A DNA stretch of 64,000 bases from Orthonyx spaldingii (lineage: Eukaryota; Chordata; Aves; Passeriformes; Orthonychidae), in the NCBI GenBank assembly GCA_013397795.1, contig VZTJ01000638.1:361966-425965 (forward strand), in the 5' to 3' direction. Under the pieces are notes generated by a model. The model searched no databases. It saw nothing but the letters and a program-made list of their open reading frames with translations, and had not been told where the DNA came from. A program made the translations under genes and the position numbers. The stretch's first letter is position 1. Every line of letters begins with the position of its first letter. Of the stretch, positions 22,196 to 35,064 are shown piece by piece.

Positions 22196-25100
22196 GTGAG
22201 TACCGGCCAGGGGCTCCCCTCCTTCGCCATCCAACGGAGGTGCAGGGGCGGGCTAGGAAGGGTGAGGGTAAAGGGAGCTGGACGCCTGCGTGGTTTTTAG
22301 CGTGTTTAGGCCAAACCCATCGTGGTGACTGCACAGTCGTCTTCCTGAAGTGGGCAGCAGGACGAGGGAGGTGATTGGGCTCTGCTCTGCTCTGCTCCGC
22401 TCCGCTCCGCTGACACCCCACCGAGAGAGCTGCATCCAGCTCTGGAGCCCCCAGCATAAGAAAGGTGTGGGCCTGTTGGACCAGGTGCTTTGGAACGCCA
22501 CAGAGATGCTCAGAGGGCTGGAGCATCTTTCCTGTAATAACACGCAGAGAGATTTGGGGGTGTCTAGCTTGGAGAAAAGAAGGCTCCAGGGAGACCTTTT
22601 ACCTGCCTTCTGGTACCTAAAGGGGGATTGTATGAAAGATGGGGACAGATTTTTAATAGAGCCTGTTGTGATAAGAGGTAACGAGTTTAAACTGTAAGAG
22701 GGTATCTCTCGTAATGAGGGTGGTGAAACACTGGACTGGGTTGCCCAGAGAGGCAATAGGTGCCCCAAAACTGAAAACATTTAAGGTAAGACTGGAGCAG
22801 CAACTAACACTCAAAACTAGTTAGGTAAGTGGCAACTGAAAGGAAAGATTAACGTGATAAAGCTTATGCAGTTGTTGAATGATGTGAACACATTAGTGAT
22901 GCTACTCAAAAAGTCACAGTCTAGCTTTGTGCTCTCCATCAAGTTAGTAGTCACTGGTCAGTACTTTTTTGCTACAGAATTATGAGTGCCCCGGGTTGTG
23001 AGCTGTGATTCTTGAGCTCTGTGACTCTGGCATTTCACTCCATGTGTCCCTGCTTTGCTGCCTGACAGCTGGATGGCAAATACCAGTTCAGTGTCAGACA
23101 GTGCATAAGTATGGAAACAGAAGCTTAGTTACAAAACCACCAATCTCTTTAGAGAGTTGTCTGCTTAGTTAATGTGTTTCTGTATCTGGATTGCAGGACA
23201 GAAATTCATGATGTCCTGGAAGAGTATAAACAAGGAGCTGCAAAATTTATGGGTAAAGTACAAATGTTTGCTTGTATATCTGAGAGATAATGCAGGTGGA
23301 TCCTACTAGAGCATGTTCAGGCAGTACAGTAGGCAGAAGGATGTAGGCTTTGCCATTTAGGGATTTTCTCACTCAAAGTGGCACTAGGGAAGACTTGAAA
23401 TAGTATGTTGTTGCTAGTATGGCCAAAAATCCTTCAATCAGCCTACAAAGTGATGACGTGTCTGTAATTTCTATAATTTACAGACAGTTCTTTGCATATG
23501 GGATCTAGCACATTTTGCAAGGAGAAAAATGAGTTGCTAATGCTTGTTTTGTTTTATTTTTTAAAAAAAGCACATAAAAATTAGGGACATGCATTTCATT
23601 ATATTAAAAAAAATATGGTTTGGCTTTCCAAAGGAAGTTTGCACCCAACTTTTAATAAACTTTAACAGCTTTGAAGCAATTTTCTCATTCAAGAAAAATT
23701 GAAAAATGTCTTTGTCTGAAACTTCCTGGAGGCTTTACCAATATCAGTGACTATCTCTGAAGAGAAGGCTGTATGTCACTGAGACATATACTGTCTAGCT
23801 TTCTGACATTTGAAACCTCCAGTCTGGCAGGGATGATAAATTTCTCATTTGTGTAGTTGATACGTTCTCTCACTATCCTATTCTTTTCTGTGGGGGTGGT
23901 GAGGCGCTCAAACAAGTTGCCCAGAGAAGTTCTGCATGCCCCATCCCTGGAAATGTTGAAGGCCAGGTTGGATGGGGCTTTGAGCAGCGTGGTCTAGTGG
24001 AAGGTGTCCCTGCCCATGGGGCATGATCTTTAAGGTCCCTTCCAACCCAAACCATTCTATGAATCTACTTCGTCCTTACTCAATAGTTCTAGGCTTGGGG
24101 TTGTTGCTCAGTTAGGATTGTGTCGAATGTCAGGTGTTCCCAGTGTATCAGTTATCAGTTGAGTGGTCAAGTGAGTCAGCAGTTGGGTCTGGAAAATTTT
24201 AATAGGTGGAGTATTAATCAGGAGGAAACATAAATAAATCCCAATGCAGCTGTGTAGGTTGCAAAACCAAAGGGTTCTCTTCTCCAGGCAGTTAGTAAAA
24301 CTGAGGAAGAAGTCTGCCTTCTGTGGTGCTGAGAGACAGATGAACAATATTTTCTTTGTCCGAATGGATGTACTTGTGTGGGGGACAGTACCCTGTTCCC
24401 TTTGGCAAATCTGCAAGCCACAACTTTGCATTGGGTTTGCTTTGGTTTGTGAAACTCTGCTCTGGGTCTGTCTCTGTTTTCAGGTATGCCAGATGCTGTG
24501 CTCTACTGCTCCCTTCATGACCCAGTCACTCCCTGCCCATCTGGCTACAACACTAACAAGGTACAGTAGCTGTAAAGACTTGAAAGGGTCCACCTAAAAT
24601 TCCCAAAAGAAATCTGCCGGTCCTCCCTTCATCTGTGTGATGTGTTCAGACAGCCACAAGATTAGCAAAATAAATCTTTGCACAAAGAGGATTGTTATTT
24701 ACATGCTCATACCTCCAACTGAATAAAGCTGTCCATGTTCTTACTTGGCAGCCTGTTCCCTGAGCGTTTCCTGGGCAGTTAGGTGACAATTCAGGTAGAA
24801 AGGAGAGCTCTGGCCTACCATGCTGTTGTGGTTAAAATGGCAGTAGAAGAAAATACCTGTGGTTTGGCATATTTGCTGTACAAACTTATGGTGATGCCAC
24901 TGATAAGCAGTAAATCTGAACCCCTGTGTGTGTATTTACAGCCTGCTGCAGGCCCACAAAAGGGAAGGACCTCAGAATTTTTGCAGGAGGGTGGCTCAGC
25001 AATGCAGGAGTGCATAGTGTTGCAGACATTTGCCTGTTCCACCCCACAGGCACACACATTCCCTGTGCAATCTACACACTGCCTGCTACCTGACACAGCT

Positions 25101-28100
25101 TTGTGCTGAAGTGGCCACTCCTGGCACCTGCTCAGATACAGTCAGTCCCAACGCCTGTTTGGGTATGGCCACATTTGGTGGAAGGTCACTGAGTGACAGA
25201 GGATTACTCCTGCCATGCAGCTATCAGTGTATATTCCTTGCTGCTGGGATCCAGGCTGAGTCCTGTCTCTCTGCAGGGAAAGAATTACCTGAAGGTCATC
25301 CCACCATTGTGCAGCTTTGAGGTGATAACAGCAATCTAAACCTGGGTGTTGGAAGTTTGATTCAGACTTTCTGGGTTTTTTTAAATAAGCTGGTGAAGAT
25401 ATTTGTCACTTTGTTGTAAGGCCTTCTGCACCTGGATCTGTGCTGACAAATACTTATGAAAGCTTTTTGAAAGCAATGGGACAGAAAGCTCTGTGTCAGG
25501 AAGCCTAGCATGGGCTGGATTTAAATAATCACAGGATAATGCTCAGCTTTCTAAGCTGCATGGCTATTTTATTTATTAAAGCAGCTTTTTTCCCCTCGAG
25601 AACAGAATGAAGGTAACCAGATGTGATAACACTCTGCCCTTTGGCTCAGCTCTGACTTTCCTCTGCCTGCCTTCACCAGCTGTTCCCTGATGCTCTCACA
25701 GTAAGAGGCAGCAGGTACTGTCTGAACAACATGCTGCTGCAGAACAACATACAGCTGCTGTGTTTCAGTTATTCTGCAGATACAAATTTTGGAACTCCTT
25801 TTGGAGTTGCTCTTTTTGTTAGTTGGAAAATTGCAAAAAAATTTATTACTTTGGAGACTTCTGTTTGTATTCATATTTGGTGAAATTGGCTGATAAGGCC
25901 AGTAATAATCAGAAGGGATGGATGGACGAACGGATGGCCAACAGACACATGGTATACTTGTGCAATCCTTTTGGGTCTTTGTGGGAACCAGACCCAAAAA
26001 AAAATTGTTCTGCTCATGTTTTTTGCATCAGCTGATGAAATTCAATTTGCAAATTAGTATGGATGAGAACTGCGCTGCTTAATCTGTCTGTCTGGCATAG
26101 GCTAGGAGAATGTGTTTAAACCCTCAGGCCCTAAAAAGTGCCCATAAGACTCTAAGCTATACCCTGTTTCTGATGGCTGAAAACCCTTTCTCATTTAAAA
26201 AAGCACAAGCAGAATTGCAGATGAAAAGAGCTGACTTCCAAAGGGCTCGAGCCCTATACTTAACCTACTTGAGTACCGCTTTAAACTTTTGGAGCAGCAG
26301 TGTCACAAACCTAACAATAATACAACCAAAACAATGGCCGAGCTGCACTCACAGGTTAATTACAGATTCTGCAAAATAGGCTGAAATGTGAACGTTTTGT
26401 GAATCTGAATGTTTAGTGAATTGAATGTTTAGTGAATTGAATGCTAGCCTGGAGGTGTTCAGGTAAGATAATGTCTCTGTTGATGCGCTTTTGTCTTGCT
26501 TTAAATTCTTGTGAGGGTATCACAGAGTAATGATGGAAGATGGGGTCCCATGTGTGCTGGCAGGCTGGGAAGCATGTGAAGAGACAAGGCAAACTGTGTG
26601 TGAAATCCTAATGAGCACGTGCCATTTCTTACGTTGGCTCGATTTGGGTATTTCAGTGCCCTCTAGAGTTGCTGGATTTGGGACCTAAAATAACACTGGG
26701 TTCTAAGATTGAGTGCTTAATAAGCTTTTGTATTCTTCCCTGTCTGTATGGTTTATATATACACATACTTTCAAGTGTGTGGTATGAGTGAAGTGCTCAG
26801 GAGAGGAAATAGTTTCTTGCGTTTGCATTTTGTACAGAAAACTAGTGAGCTGTATTTGCCATTGCAGCCTTTACCTTTGCTGTTTTTTATAAGCTTTTGC
26901 TTACTTTTGTGACAACATACGTTTGGTGGGAATTCAAGCTTTTTTTTTCCAATTCTGCCACTAAATTGTGTGTGATGAAAGGCCAACTGCTCTAGCTCAC
27001 ATTTTCAAACGTGGAGAAGTCAGTGTTGAGTGAGATGTTTGCACCAGAGTATCTTAGAAATTCCAGTTCAGCCATTTATCTCCTTTCACTCCTTGTGCCA
27101 AGTGCAGCTGATTACCTGAGCCATGCTTCAGGAGAACTTATGTAATAGCATTCCAGTATCTGTTGTTTCACCAGACCAATTCCTTCTCTCCTTTCACCCT
27201 TAAGATCTGCTGTCCTTTGCAACTAATGTACATCCCTGTTCTTCCTGTACAGACGGTGTCCCTGTGGGGAAGCTCCGGGCGCATGGAGATGACGGTGTCC
27301 AAGTTCATGGACGTCCAACGGGCTGTCCAGCCAGACTGGTTCCAGTGCATCTCTGATGGAGACACCATTTCTGGGGAAGCTGGTAAAAAAAGAGCCAAGA
27401 AGTCTGTGGATAGGTCACTTTCCTTCTTGGATATGTGCCTTCAGCTGCAAGAAAAATCACCGGTAAAGTCCCCAAAATACTGAGGCAATAGCACTGCAAC
27501 CGCTTTTTGGTCTGTGGACCAGCCCCAGGATGTGATTTAGTAGGAAATTGTGTCACATGTGTGTATCAGAGAATGCCCAGCTTACAGTCCAGAGTGAGGT
27601 ATAACCAGTAGCACCATGAGTTTTCCTTCCTTCCTTTAGTAAATTGTCTTCTGCACCAGGATCACCTCTCATCTCTGCTAGTTGAGAACTACTTTTTAGG
27701 TTTTTTTCTTTCTGCTTTTGGACTGTGGTGCGTTTCTTTCACTTACCTTATTATTAGATACATGGGCAAAGTGGAATCTTGTTATTCAGATTGAGAAAAA
27801 TCCATCTTTTTGTTCTGAAGTCCCCTTGGTTCCAAGTGAGGGAAGGTTTGATAGAATTAGTCAGTGCTATTCTTTATTTCTTCCAGCATCTTTGAAACTT
27901 TTCTCTGTTTTGGTGAAAGGAGACGTACTATCTGAGCCTGCACTACAAGGGAAAACAGATGACAGGAGCTGATATTTGTATCTTCTGAAAGGGAATTCCT
28001 TGTGAGGTCTGGTGTCTGATAGCCAGGATAATAGCACCTCCTTTGTATTTTGCACTAACACATGTATTGCTGAGACCCCATCCATGAACAGCCATGTACA

Positions 28101-31100
28101 AAGCTGGTGTGTGGTTATTGCCTTCTGTAGGGAGGTGGGAAGAGCAGCATCAAAATTCTCAGTGAGTTAGTGTCAAGGCAAGGAGCAGAATCTTGTCTCT
28201 TCTAGTCCCATTTCTTACACGTGGACTTCATAGTGTTGTGTGGGTAATAGTCTTACATGAATGAGATGAAACCCTGTGGTTCTGGCAAGTTCCTGGGAAT
28301 GTGGGGCTTAAGTAGCAGGCATTTGAAGTCTGGGCTATGAGATGTCTTTCATGTCTTTGGCAGAGCATGCTCTAACACTTGTAGCTTTCTCCTGGGACAG
28401 GAACTACAAGGAAGTGTAATGTTTGGGGCAATTGAAGGTGGAGATATCTTGGAAGAGAGGCTCAGATCAGCCAGGGAGACTGCCAAGCGGCCTGTGGGTG
28501 GCTTTCTGCTAGATGGCTTCCAGGGGAGTGCCATGGCCAAGGAGACCAAGTTGAAACTGATAGCTTCTGTCACAGCAGAGCTGCCAGAGGATAAACCGAG
28601 GTAAGTTGTGTGGGCAACATCCCAATAAATCCATCTGTTCTATTATGAGGAGCATCTACAGGCTGCTGTGCAGTTCCCCTGTAGGAAATAATCGCTGTGT
28701 TGCACAGCTCTGTGTGTGCCAGGCTGCATAAATTTTACCAGTCAAGGCTGCAGTCTTCAACACTTGTTTCAGTTTTTAGCTGCAGCTGGCACCACGCTTT
28801 GCTCATGCTGTGGGTTTGAGTATTCTCTCATGCTGTGAGTTTGAGATGACATTTGTCATCCTTAGGAAGAGTTACAGGTAGGATATGTCAGGGTTACTTG
28901 CATTTGGTCTTGGAGACCATGGTTTACTTTAAGTTCAGCTTGAACAAGACCTTTATTATCAAGATATTTTGCAGGGACGTCTTCTCCGTAAAACCATCCT
29001 GGCAGAGAGGGGTGCTGGCAGAACCAGCCAGTGCTTGCTATGTGATCTTGGTAGCCAGCTCTGTCCTAGTACCCGAGGCACTGAGCTTGTGCACTGCCTG
29101 GGGTGGTACAGCCTGGCCCAGAACAGTGGTGTTCTCTTCTTGGACAGTGTGGGGCTTACTGCATATCTGAGTTGTTAGTTTTGCCCATCAGACCCATGCC
29201 AGGGATTGGAGAGGAGTGGCAGCTTTCTTGATCCTTAAAACTGACTGACAGTAACTAAAGACTTCTTGAAAATGTGTACTAATATTTGCTAGTGGTTCAG
29301 AAGTGTAGGGGTTGCTTAATTGGGTTGAGCTTGCTGGATTGCTCTTATTAGAGCAACTGCTACAGAAATAATATGGTTGCTTTTTTCATCATTTCCTAAA
29401 GAGAATGACTGAGGCCCCACTGTGTTCCTGCTTCCCTCTGCTAGCCTGCTTCCCTCTGCTAGCAGAGCATTGCTCTGACCTAATGGTGTTTAAAAGGAAA
29501 TTAAATGCAAAAGCACTGTGTCTGGTGTTGCAGCTTGTTCTTGCTTAGTGGTGCCTGGGGTTTGAATTTTCCTGACAATTAGAAGGCTTGCTGTGTTGTT
29601 GCCATCCTGTCTGGTTGAGCTACTTAAAAGATCCCCTGGGAGCATTAGAGTCCAATCTGCTCAGCTAACCTCAGTGGCTACCAGTGCATCTGCCTCATCT
29701 ATCAAATAATTTGCTTGTCTTGTTAAGACAAGTGTTCCGACCTCTTGATAGGAAGAGAGCTGGTTAGCCCCAGGGGGTCTTGGAAGTACCTCTGGTGAAT
29801 TTCAGGCACTCCTTGTTCCTGAATCACCCTTGCCATTCTGACTGGAGAAGTTGTTTTCCAGCCCTGTTCTACCCCAACATGAAATTCTCTAGAAGACAAA
29901 ACACTTTCTGTGCTTCACTCAAGAAGTGACTGCTTTTTGTGTGATGGTACAATGATCTTATGAGTGTACTCTTCATAAAGAGTCCTTTCATGTACCTAAA
30001 GGTGCTGAAGTCTCTTGATAAATTTTGTTTTCCTTTCCAATAGCATAGGAACCCTTGCAAGAACAAATGTTTGTCCTTACCTGTGCAGCGATGAGTTTCA
30101 GCAAGGCTTTGATCATATATGCAGAGCTACTGTTTTGACTTTTGCATATCGTTTTCTCCCTGTCATGGGAACCTGAAACATAAAACAGTCATGCTGTAAA
30201 CTTCTCCTATCCTTATTCTGTGCTCATCAATTTAATTGGAGTACTTAGAAAAGTGACTAAAAATGGCACCTTGTGACTTCATTTATCAGCCCCCGTGTAC
30301 TTTCCTAATTATCTGTTTAGATCATTGCCCCACATTAACTTCTACTGCTTTCAGCCCAGCCATGCACCTGCAGGAGAGCAGACACTGCTCTACTCTCTTA
30401 CACTTCACCCACCCTCGGTGACGCTGCCAACTAAATTTGGCTGCCAGCAGGATCTCTATTTCCATTGATGGCAGTCCAGCCAGGCTCTTCCTGGCTCTTA
30501 ATGCCATGTCTCAGGAGATGTTACAGCCCACGTTTTTGGGTAAATGATTTGAGCAGGTAGAGTGTAAAGAGAAGGGAAGACTAAAGCAAGGAAGTATTCT
30601 CTTTCTAATGATGTTTCTCATTAGTGCATTCTCCCCCGGGCAGTTTTCCAAGTGCAGGATGATGTGTCTGTCACCTGAAGGACTTGTGTCTTTGACGAGC
30701 CATCCACTGCTGTCTCTGTTGAGACTCTTTTTAGAGTGTCTTCTAAACAGCTAACAAGCAAAAGGGTCCATATGTCTTGGTAGTTCACTGGGGCACAAAC
30801 AGGATTAAGGAAAATATCTGTTTTGTGGCACAGATGTTTTGAATGCTAATTGTATTTATGTGAATGTGAAAGAAATCACATACAAATCACTTCAAACACA
30901 ACGAACAGAATGGGGTTTTCCTACAGTAAATGAGGGATTACTGCAGTCTTCCAAAGGGCAAATAATGAAAAGCCTGCTATGTACTGGGTAGGTTGGAGGT
31001 GGGGAAGTGGAAGCACATGGAATTCTGAGTGGTGACTGTTGTGCCCCTTTATGTTCCGGTTAGCAGTTCCAGAGATAACCTACACATGCTGCACATGACC

Positions 31101-34100
31101 TGGAGCTCTTTTCCTTCAGCTACCTGCTCGCTTCTACTCAGAATGTTGTAGATTTGCCTTCCTTTGTGTCTCCTACAGAATCATTCATGGTGTAGGCAAA
31201 CCAGATGAGGTGCTTGAGTGCATTGAAAGGGGAGTGGACATTTTTGAGAGCTTCTTCCCATTCCAAGTGACGGAGCGAGGCTGTGCCTTGGTTTTCAGTT
31301 ATGACTGCCATCCAGATCCTGAAGCAACAGGTAGGCTTCTTGATGATCATTATAATTTCTACATTTTATTTGTGGCAAGCATCATTCATACCTGGGAGGA
31401 ATCTGTATTTAAGGTCTTTGTTCCTGAAATAAGTGCAGTGACCACTGGAAAAACTGGAATTCCACTGCCAAGTGTTGCTTTTGAAGGTGGGGTACTTTAG
31501 TGTGAAATCTAAAACTTGAGGCCTCTGAATGTCTCATTAGCCAAAATATGATTATTAAATATTTCTTAAACACCTCCTGAATAGAGGGGCTTCAGTTTGA
31601 CACCATTGGCAAATTTTCTGTTACCGTTAGCAGTGAAGGCTGGACCTATTAAGTGATCTCTAGAATTAACTGAATATGTGTCTGTTGTAATAAAATATTT
31701 TTGAAGTTCTTCTTTCTAGCTGTCAGAAGTTTCCTATTTATTTGGGCAGTTTTTCTCTCTGTCCTTGCATTTGCAGGTTTGTATCAAAACCAAAGGGCTC
31801 TGTTCCTAACTCATTACACTGTGAGATGGAAATGTGTATCATCCATTAAAGCACCTATCAAATCTGTTTCAAGCAGCTGTTTTGTTTTGGCCTATTAAAT
31901 GTTTTTAATGCAGGGAAGCATTTTACATTTTTTCTCTTGGGTAGAACCTAGTGGCTTTTCATGCCTGGATAATTCAGAGCCAGCTGAATAGAACAGAACA
32001 TCTTGTTTCTTTGTGCTTGCCGCTATTTTTTTTTAACCCTTCTCTTTGTTTGTTGTTCTTTATCTTGTCTCACTTCATTCTTAAATTGTAAGGCTCTGGG
32101 TAATGGCAATGGTTTTGTCCTGTGTCTGTTTTAAACACAGTAGGCATGGATTATGCAAACAGTAATATTGGTGTTTCCAGATACACCTCCTTCTCCTTAA
32201 GAACACACTTAAAAATGCAAACCTACAAAATTATGGGCTGGTTCTTTATTATTCAGATAGATGCTGAAAAGGCAGATGTGGAACCTACCTCTTCTGAATT
32301 AGTGCTACCAGCCTCTTTTGATTCCAGGGTTTAAAAAAAACAAAACAACAAGAGGCATCTAAATCCCTGAGTCTGATTACAGCATGGCAAGTAGAATGAT
32401 TGAATGCAGATGAGTTGCCTGTTAACTCTTGGCAAAATCTCAATAAAATCCATTTGTTCAGGTGATTGCATTCTATTCAGCATGCAGACAAAACGCTTTT
32501 GACGTTTTATAAAGAATTCAGCTCTGTAGAGCAGCAAAAAGTTATACTGTTGTTTCAGCTCTAACTTTTGATTAGTGTAGGTTGATTAGTTTTCACTTGT
32601 CTCTTACTGTTTTAATCATCTGGAAGTGTATTTGTGTTAACTAACCTATGGCAATTAAAGTAAAATATCTGCTTTCTAGAAGAAAGAAGTGGAAACTTGT
32701 GGCAGGAGTTTGCAGTTGGCAAGAGAGTAGCAGAAATATCTACTCTAAGGTTGCTACCCTTGCTCTGCCCTTGCTCTCTATTCTAAGGCTGTTGTCTTTT
32801 TAATTTAAGCAGTTTTAACACAAAATGGGGCCCAGGACCTAGAGAAGAATGATGCTCAAGAAGACCAGGATGAAGTCGCCAAAGCTGACCCAGAAATGAC
32901 ACCATTTGAGATATTTCTGAAGGACAAAAAGTATGTGAGTTTGTGAGGAGGGTACCTGCAGCTGTGTCACTAAATACGATGCTTTTGTCCTCTGTATTTA
33001 TTTGCAACTGGTCAGCAGCTGGATGAGAAACTTCATAAAACATGAAGCTGTTGAAGAGGGTACTTCTGGACATGGAGTGGAGAGTGTTGGCCAGGCATTC
33101 TAGCTTGTTATCAGGCAACAGCCTATCTCTGAAAGCACTGTCTTTTGTCTGACCTAGAGCCAGAGATTTTCTGATCATTTATCCAGCAGACATTCTGTGG
33201 TCATAATTGTGTCTCAGCTGAAACACCATTAGGTTCACAAAGATGGTCTGGGAATCATTTTGGTCTTCCACATCTAACTGGGGTCATCCTGAGATACTGG
33301 ATTTTATTTAAACTATGGAGACCCTCTACTCTCTGACAGTTTGGGCAGCTGCAGAGCAGTTCTGGATACTTCACAGAAACTGGCCATTGTTACCACTTGT
33401 CCTTCCTTCTCTTTGCCACAGGTACTTCCAGGCTGTCTGAGTAGACAATTGTGTTGCTTTGCTCTCTCCACTTTGGGAAATGGTGCATCTCACAGTAGAG
33501 TGGAATACTGTTTTGTGAATAGTGGGATTAGTAAATCTGTGGTTTTGGTGGCTTTCTCCTCTATAAACTAAAAAAGTGAGCGAGGGCTGTCTTGCACTGC
33601 AGGTTTTCTGCCAGGGAAGGCACAGATAAGGCCTCTCTCTGCTGTTAGCTGTGACGTAGTCAGAGTTACTCTGACTTAAATGTGTGGCCTGTTGGCTTTG
33701 AAGTGAGTTCTGGCATGAGGAGGCCTGGGGCTTTCAGCAGCCATGGTCCCACACCATGGCAGGGTGTGGGAGCTACATGATCTTTAAGGTCCCTTCCAAC
33801 CCAAACCATCTCTGATATTTGAAGTCCTTTGTGCCAGTGATGCTGGTTTGAATTGTTAACAAATCTGGATGAAGGACCTCGGGACTTTAAGGCTCAGGTC
33901 CCTGCAAAAGGCCAGGTGGTTATTGGGTACTCTTCATTGCTTGGATGGGTCTTCTTACCTGTGATGTTACCCAACATTGCTTCTTCCTTAGATACCACGA
34001 TGATTTTGGCCCTTTGCTGGAAGGATGCAGCTGTTACTGCTGTCAGAGGCACACTCGTGCCTACGTCCATCACCTCCTGGTGACCAACGAGCTGCTGGCC

Positions 34101-34253
34101 GGTGTTCTGCTCATGATGCACAACTTCCAGCACTACTTTGGTTTCTTCAGTGCCATTCGGGAAGCCTTAAGGGACAGGAAGCTGGAGCAGCTCAAGAAGC
34201 TTGTCCTCGGGCAGGCGCTGCAAGGCCCGGCACGTGCGACGCTGAGCCAGTGA
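21999..34253 (+). CDS. QTRT2: Queuine tRNA-ribosyltransferase accessory subunit 2
   Basis: Eight coding exons join in frame: 21999-22195, 23197-23252, 24484-24560, 27253-27462, 28401-28600, 31179-31330, 32813-32930 and 33992-34253. They total 1272 bases and give 423 residues; the human protein has about 415. QTRT2 is the non-catalytic partner of QTRT1. The heterodimer swaps guanine-34 for queuine in the GUN-anticodon tRNAs (Asp, Asn, His, Tyr) and has been found at the outer mitochondrial membrane. The family blocks are clear: GCLLYTRTGAAPHLTHDTL near the N-terminus, MTVSKFMDVQRAVQPDWFQC, ARETAKRPVGGFLLDGFQG and VTERGCALVFSYD. The zinc site is complete as Cys349, Cys351, Cys354 and His380 (CxCxxC then 25 residues to His). 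The start has A at -3 and matches the family N-terminus. The gene shares a promoter region with CCDC191. Confidence 0.95.
22381..22410. repeat. Pentanucleotide repeat (TCTGC)3(TCCGC)3
   Basis: Six perfect five-base units, the last three with a T-to-C change, lie next to a degraded CR1 in QTRT2 intron 1. Confidence 0.9.
22425..22800 (+). mobile_element. Degraded CR1 LINE fragment
   Basis: CR1-like text such as AGCTGCATCCAGCTCTGGAG, GCTTGGAGAAAAGAAGGCTC and GGGTTGCCCAGAGAGGCAAT occurs in order, with many changes. It lies in QTRT2 intron 1. Confidence 0.75.
23197..23252 (+). CDS. QTRT2: QTRT2 coding exon 2
   Basis: A 56-base exon encoding TEIHDVLEEYKQGAAKFM. The acceptor is TTGCAG|GACAG and the donor ATGG|GTAAAG, phase 1. 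Confidence 0.92.
23900..24065 (+). mobile_element. CR1 LINE 3' end
   Basis: Typical avian CR1 tail: AAGTTGCCCAGAGAAG, GGCCAGGTTGGATGGGGCTT and CCTTCCAACCCAAACCATTC then TATGAAT. It lies in QTRT2 intron 2. Confidence 0.9.
24484..24560 (+). CDS. QTRT2: QTRT2 coding exon 3
   Basis: Encodes GMPDAVLYCSLHDPVTPCPS and on to NTNK. The acceptor is TTTCAG|GTATGC and the donor AACAAG|GTACAG, phase 0. Confidence 0.93.
26407..26443. repeat. 16-bp tandem repeat, 2.3 copies
   Basis: The unit GAATGTTTAGTGAATT occurs twice perfectly plus five bases, in QTRT2 intron 3. Confidence 0.85.
27253..27462 (+). CDS. QTRT2: QTRT2 coding exon 4
   Basis: Residues 111-180, including the conserved MEMTVSKFM and QPDWFQCISDGD blocks. 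The acceptor is TGTACAG|ACGGTG and the donor TCACCG|GTAAAG, phase 0. Confidence 0.94.
28401..28600 (+). CDS. QTRT2: QTRT2 coding exon 5
   Basis: Residues 181-246 plus two bases, with AIEGGDILEERLRSARETAK and the GGFLLDGFQG core of the TGT fold. The acceptor is GGACAG|GAACTA and the donor CCGAG|GTAAGT. Confidence 0.95.
28802..28845. repeat. Short tandem duplication, period 25
   Basis: CTCATGCTGTGGGTTTGAG recurs 25 bases on as CTCATGCTGTGAGTTTGAG, one mismatch, in QTRT2 intron 5. Confidence 0.8.
29427..29462. repeat. 18-bp tandem duplication
   Basis: The unit CCTGCTTCCCTCTGCTAG occurs twice, perfect and head to tail, in QTRT2 intron 5. Confidence 0.9.
31179..31330 (+). CDS. QTRT2: QTRT2 coding exon 6
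   Basis: Residues 247-297, including KPDEVLECIERGVDIFESFF and VTERGCALVFSYD. The acceptor is CCTACAG|AATCAT and the donor CAACAG|GTAGGC, phase 1. Confidence 0.95.
32813..32930 (+). CDS. QTRT2: QTRT2 coding exon 7
   Basis: Residues 298-336 and two bases; a variable acidic linker followed by FEIFLKDKK. The acceptor is a tandem AAG-CAG (32807-32812) and I use the second AG. The donor is AAAAA|GTATGT, phase 2. Confidence 0.88.
33750..33816 (+). mobile_element. CR1 LINE 3' tail fragment
   Basis: ATCTTTAAGGTCCCTTCCAA followed by CCCAAACCAT is the CR1 terminus. It is a short relic in QTRT2 intron 7. Confidence 0.8.
33992..34253 (+). CDS. QTRT2: QTRT2 coding exon 8 (stop)
   Basis: Residues 337-423 and the TGA at 34251-34253. 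It holds the whole zinc site: GCSCYCCQRHTRAY with C349, C351 and C354, and H380 in LLMMHN. The acceptor is TTCCTTAG|ATACC. Confidence 0.96.
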
Positions 34254-35064
34254 GCTCAGAGAGGACAGAGGACATTGTAGGCTGAATCCTCATCTAGTTG
34301 AACTCTATCACCTGAACCTGTCAGCAGTAAAATGCCTTTTTTCCTTCCTGGAAGGACCTGAAGGAGATGCTTGAAGAAGATCTCACTTCCTGGTGGGGAA
34401 GGATGATCTTGTTTAAATGCCTCTTTTGGTTAATTGGCTTGGTGCATTCTCGGTGGATGGAAGAGCCTGGAGAGTTCACCAGTAAGACCAGTATGGATAA
34501 CTTTGTTTTCAGATACTCACTGTTGGAGTGCATGGACTCTTGTTCCATATCCGATAGTAATTATTTTTGTAGAAAAACCTAGTGGTGTCCTAGTGTCTCA
34601 TCATGTATCTCCTTGGTGAGAAATCCCACTTCAGCCTAATACACTGTCCTTGTAGCCCTTGCCAGCATCTGTGTCCTTGGAAAGAACTGCCTGGAAGTGC
34701 TGCTGTGTCTAGTGGCACAAGGGACTATGTGTGTACTTCTCTCTCAGGCCACCTGCAGTACAGAATGTTCTCTGGGCTGGGAAGAAGCCCTCCACCTCGG
34801 CCTGGCCTTGAACACCCCTGCCTCAGAAGTCCCATCAGTGACATTAGAGCCAGAGAGAAAAGGAAATGTTTCATCCATGTCCTGCTACAGAGGTTTTTTT
34901 TAACTCTCTGTGCTTTTTCCAGATGTCACTCCCGTGTTAGCACATGGGTGACAATGTCTGTACCGTTCTTTCCAGCTACCCTAGCACTGGTCACAGAGCA
35001 GGCTACACAAATGTCTCTGTGAGATGGAGCTCACAGTGATGGGGATGGGATGTGTCATAGGAAA

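Larger units (their letters stand above)
21600..22250. promoter_or_regulatory. CpG island, bidirectional promoter of CCDC191 and QTRT2
   Basis: The region is GC-rich with dense CpG and covers both first exons. The two start codons are 105 bases apart and point away from each other. The gap holds a GC box (GGGCGGGGC, about 21905), an ETS-like CGGAAG (about 21899) and an ATF/CREB-like TGATGACG. I see no TATA box. The boundaries are approximate. Confidence 0.85.

Noticed and set aside
21546..22526. 326-codon minus-strand frame across the shared promoter
   Set aside because: It runs through QTRT2 exon 1 and the CCDC191 start only because the DNA is GC-rich. The real CCDC191 start codon is at 21893.
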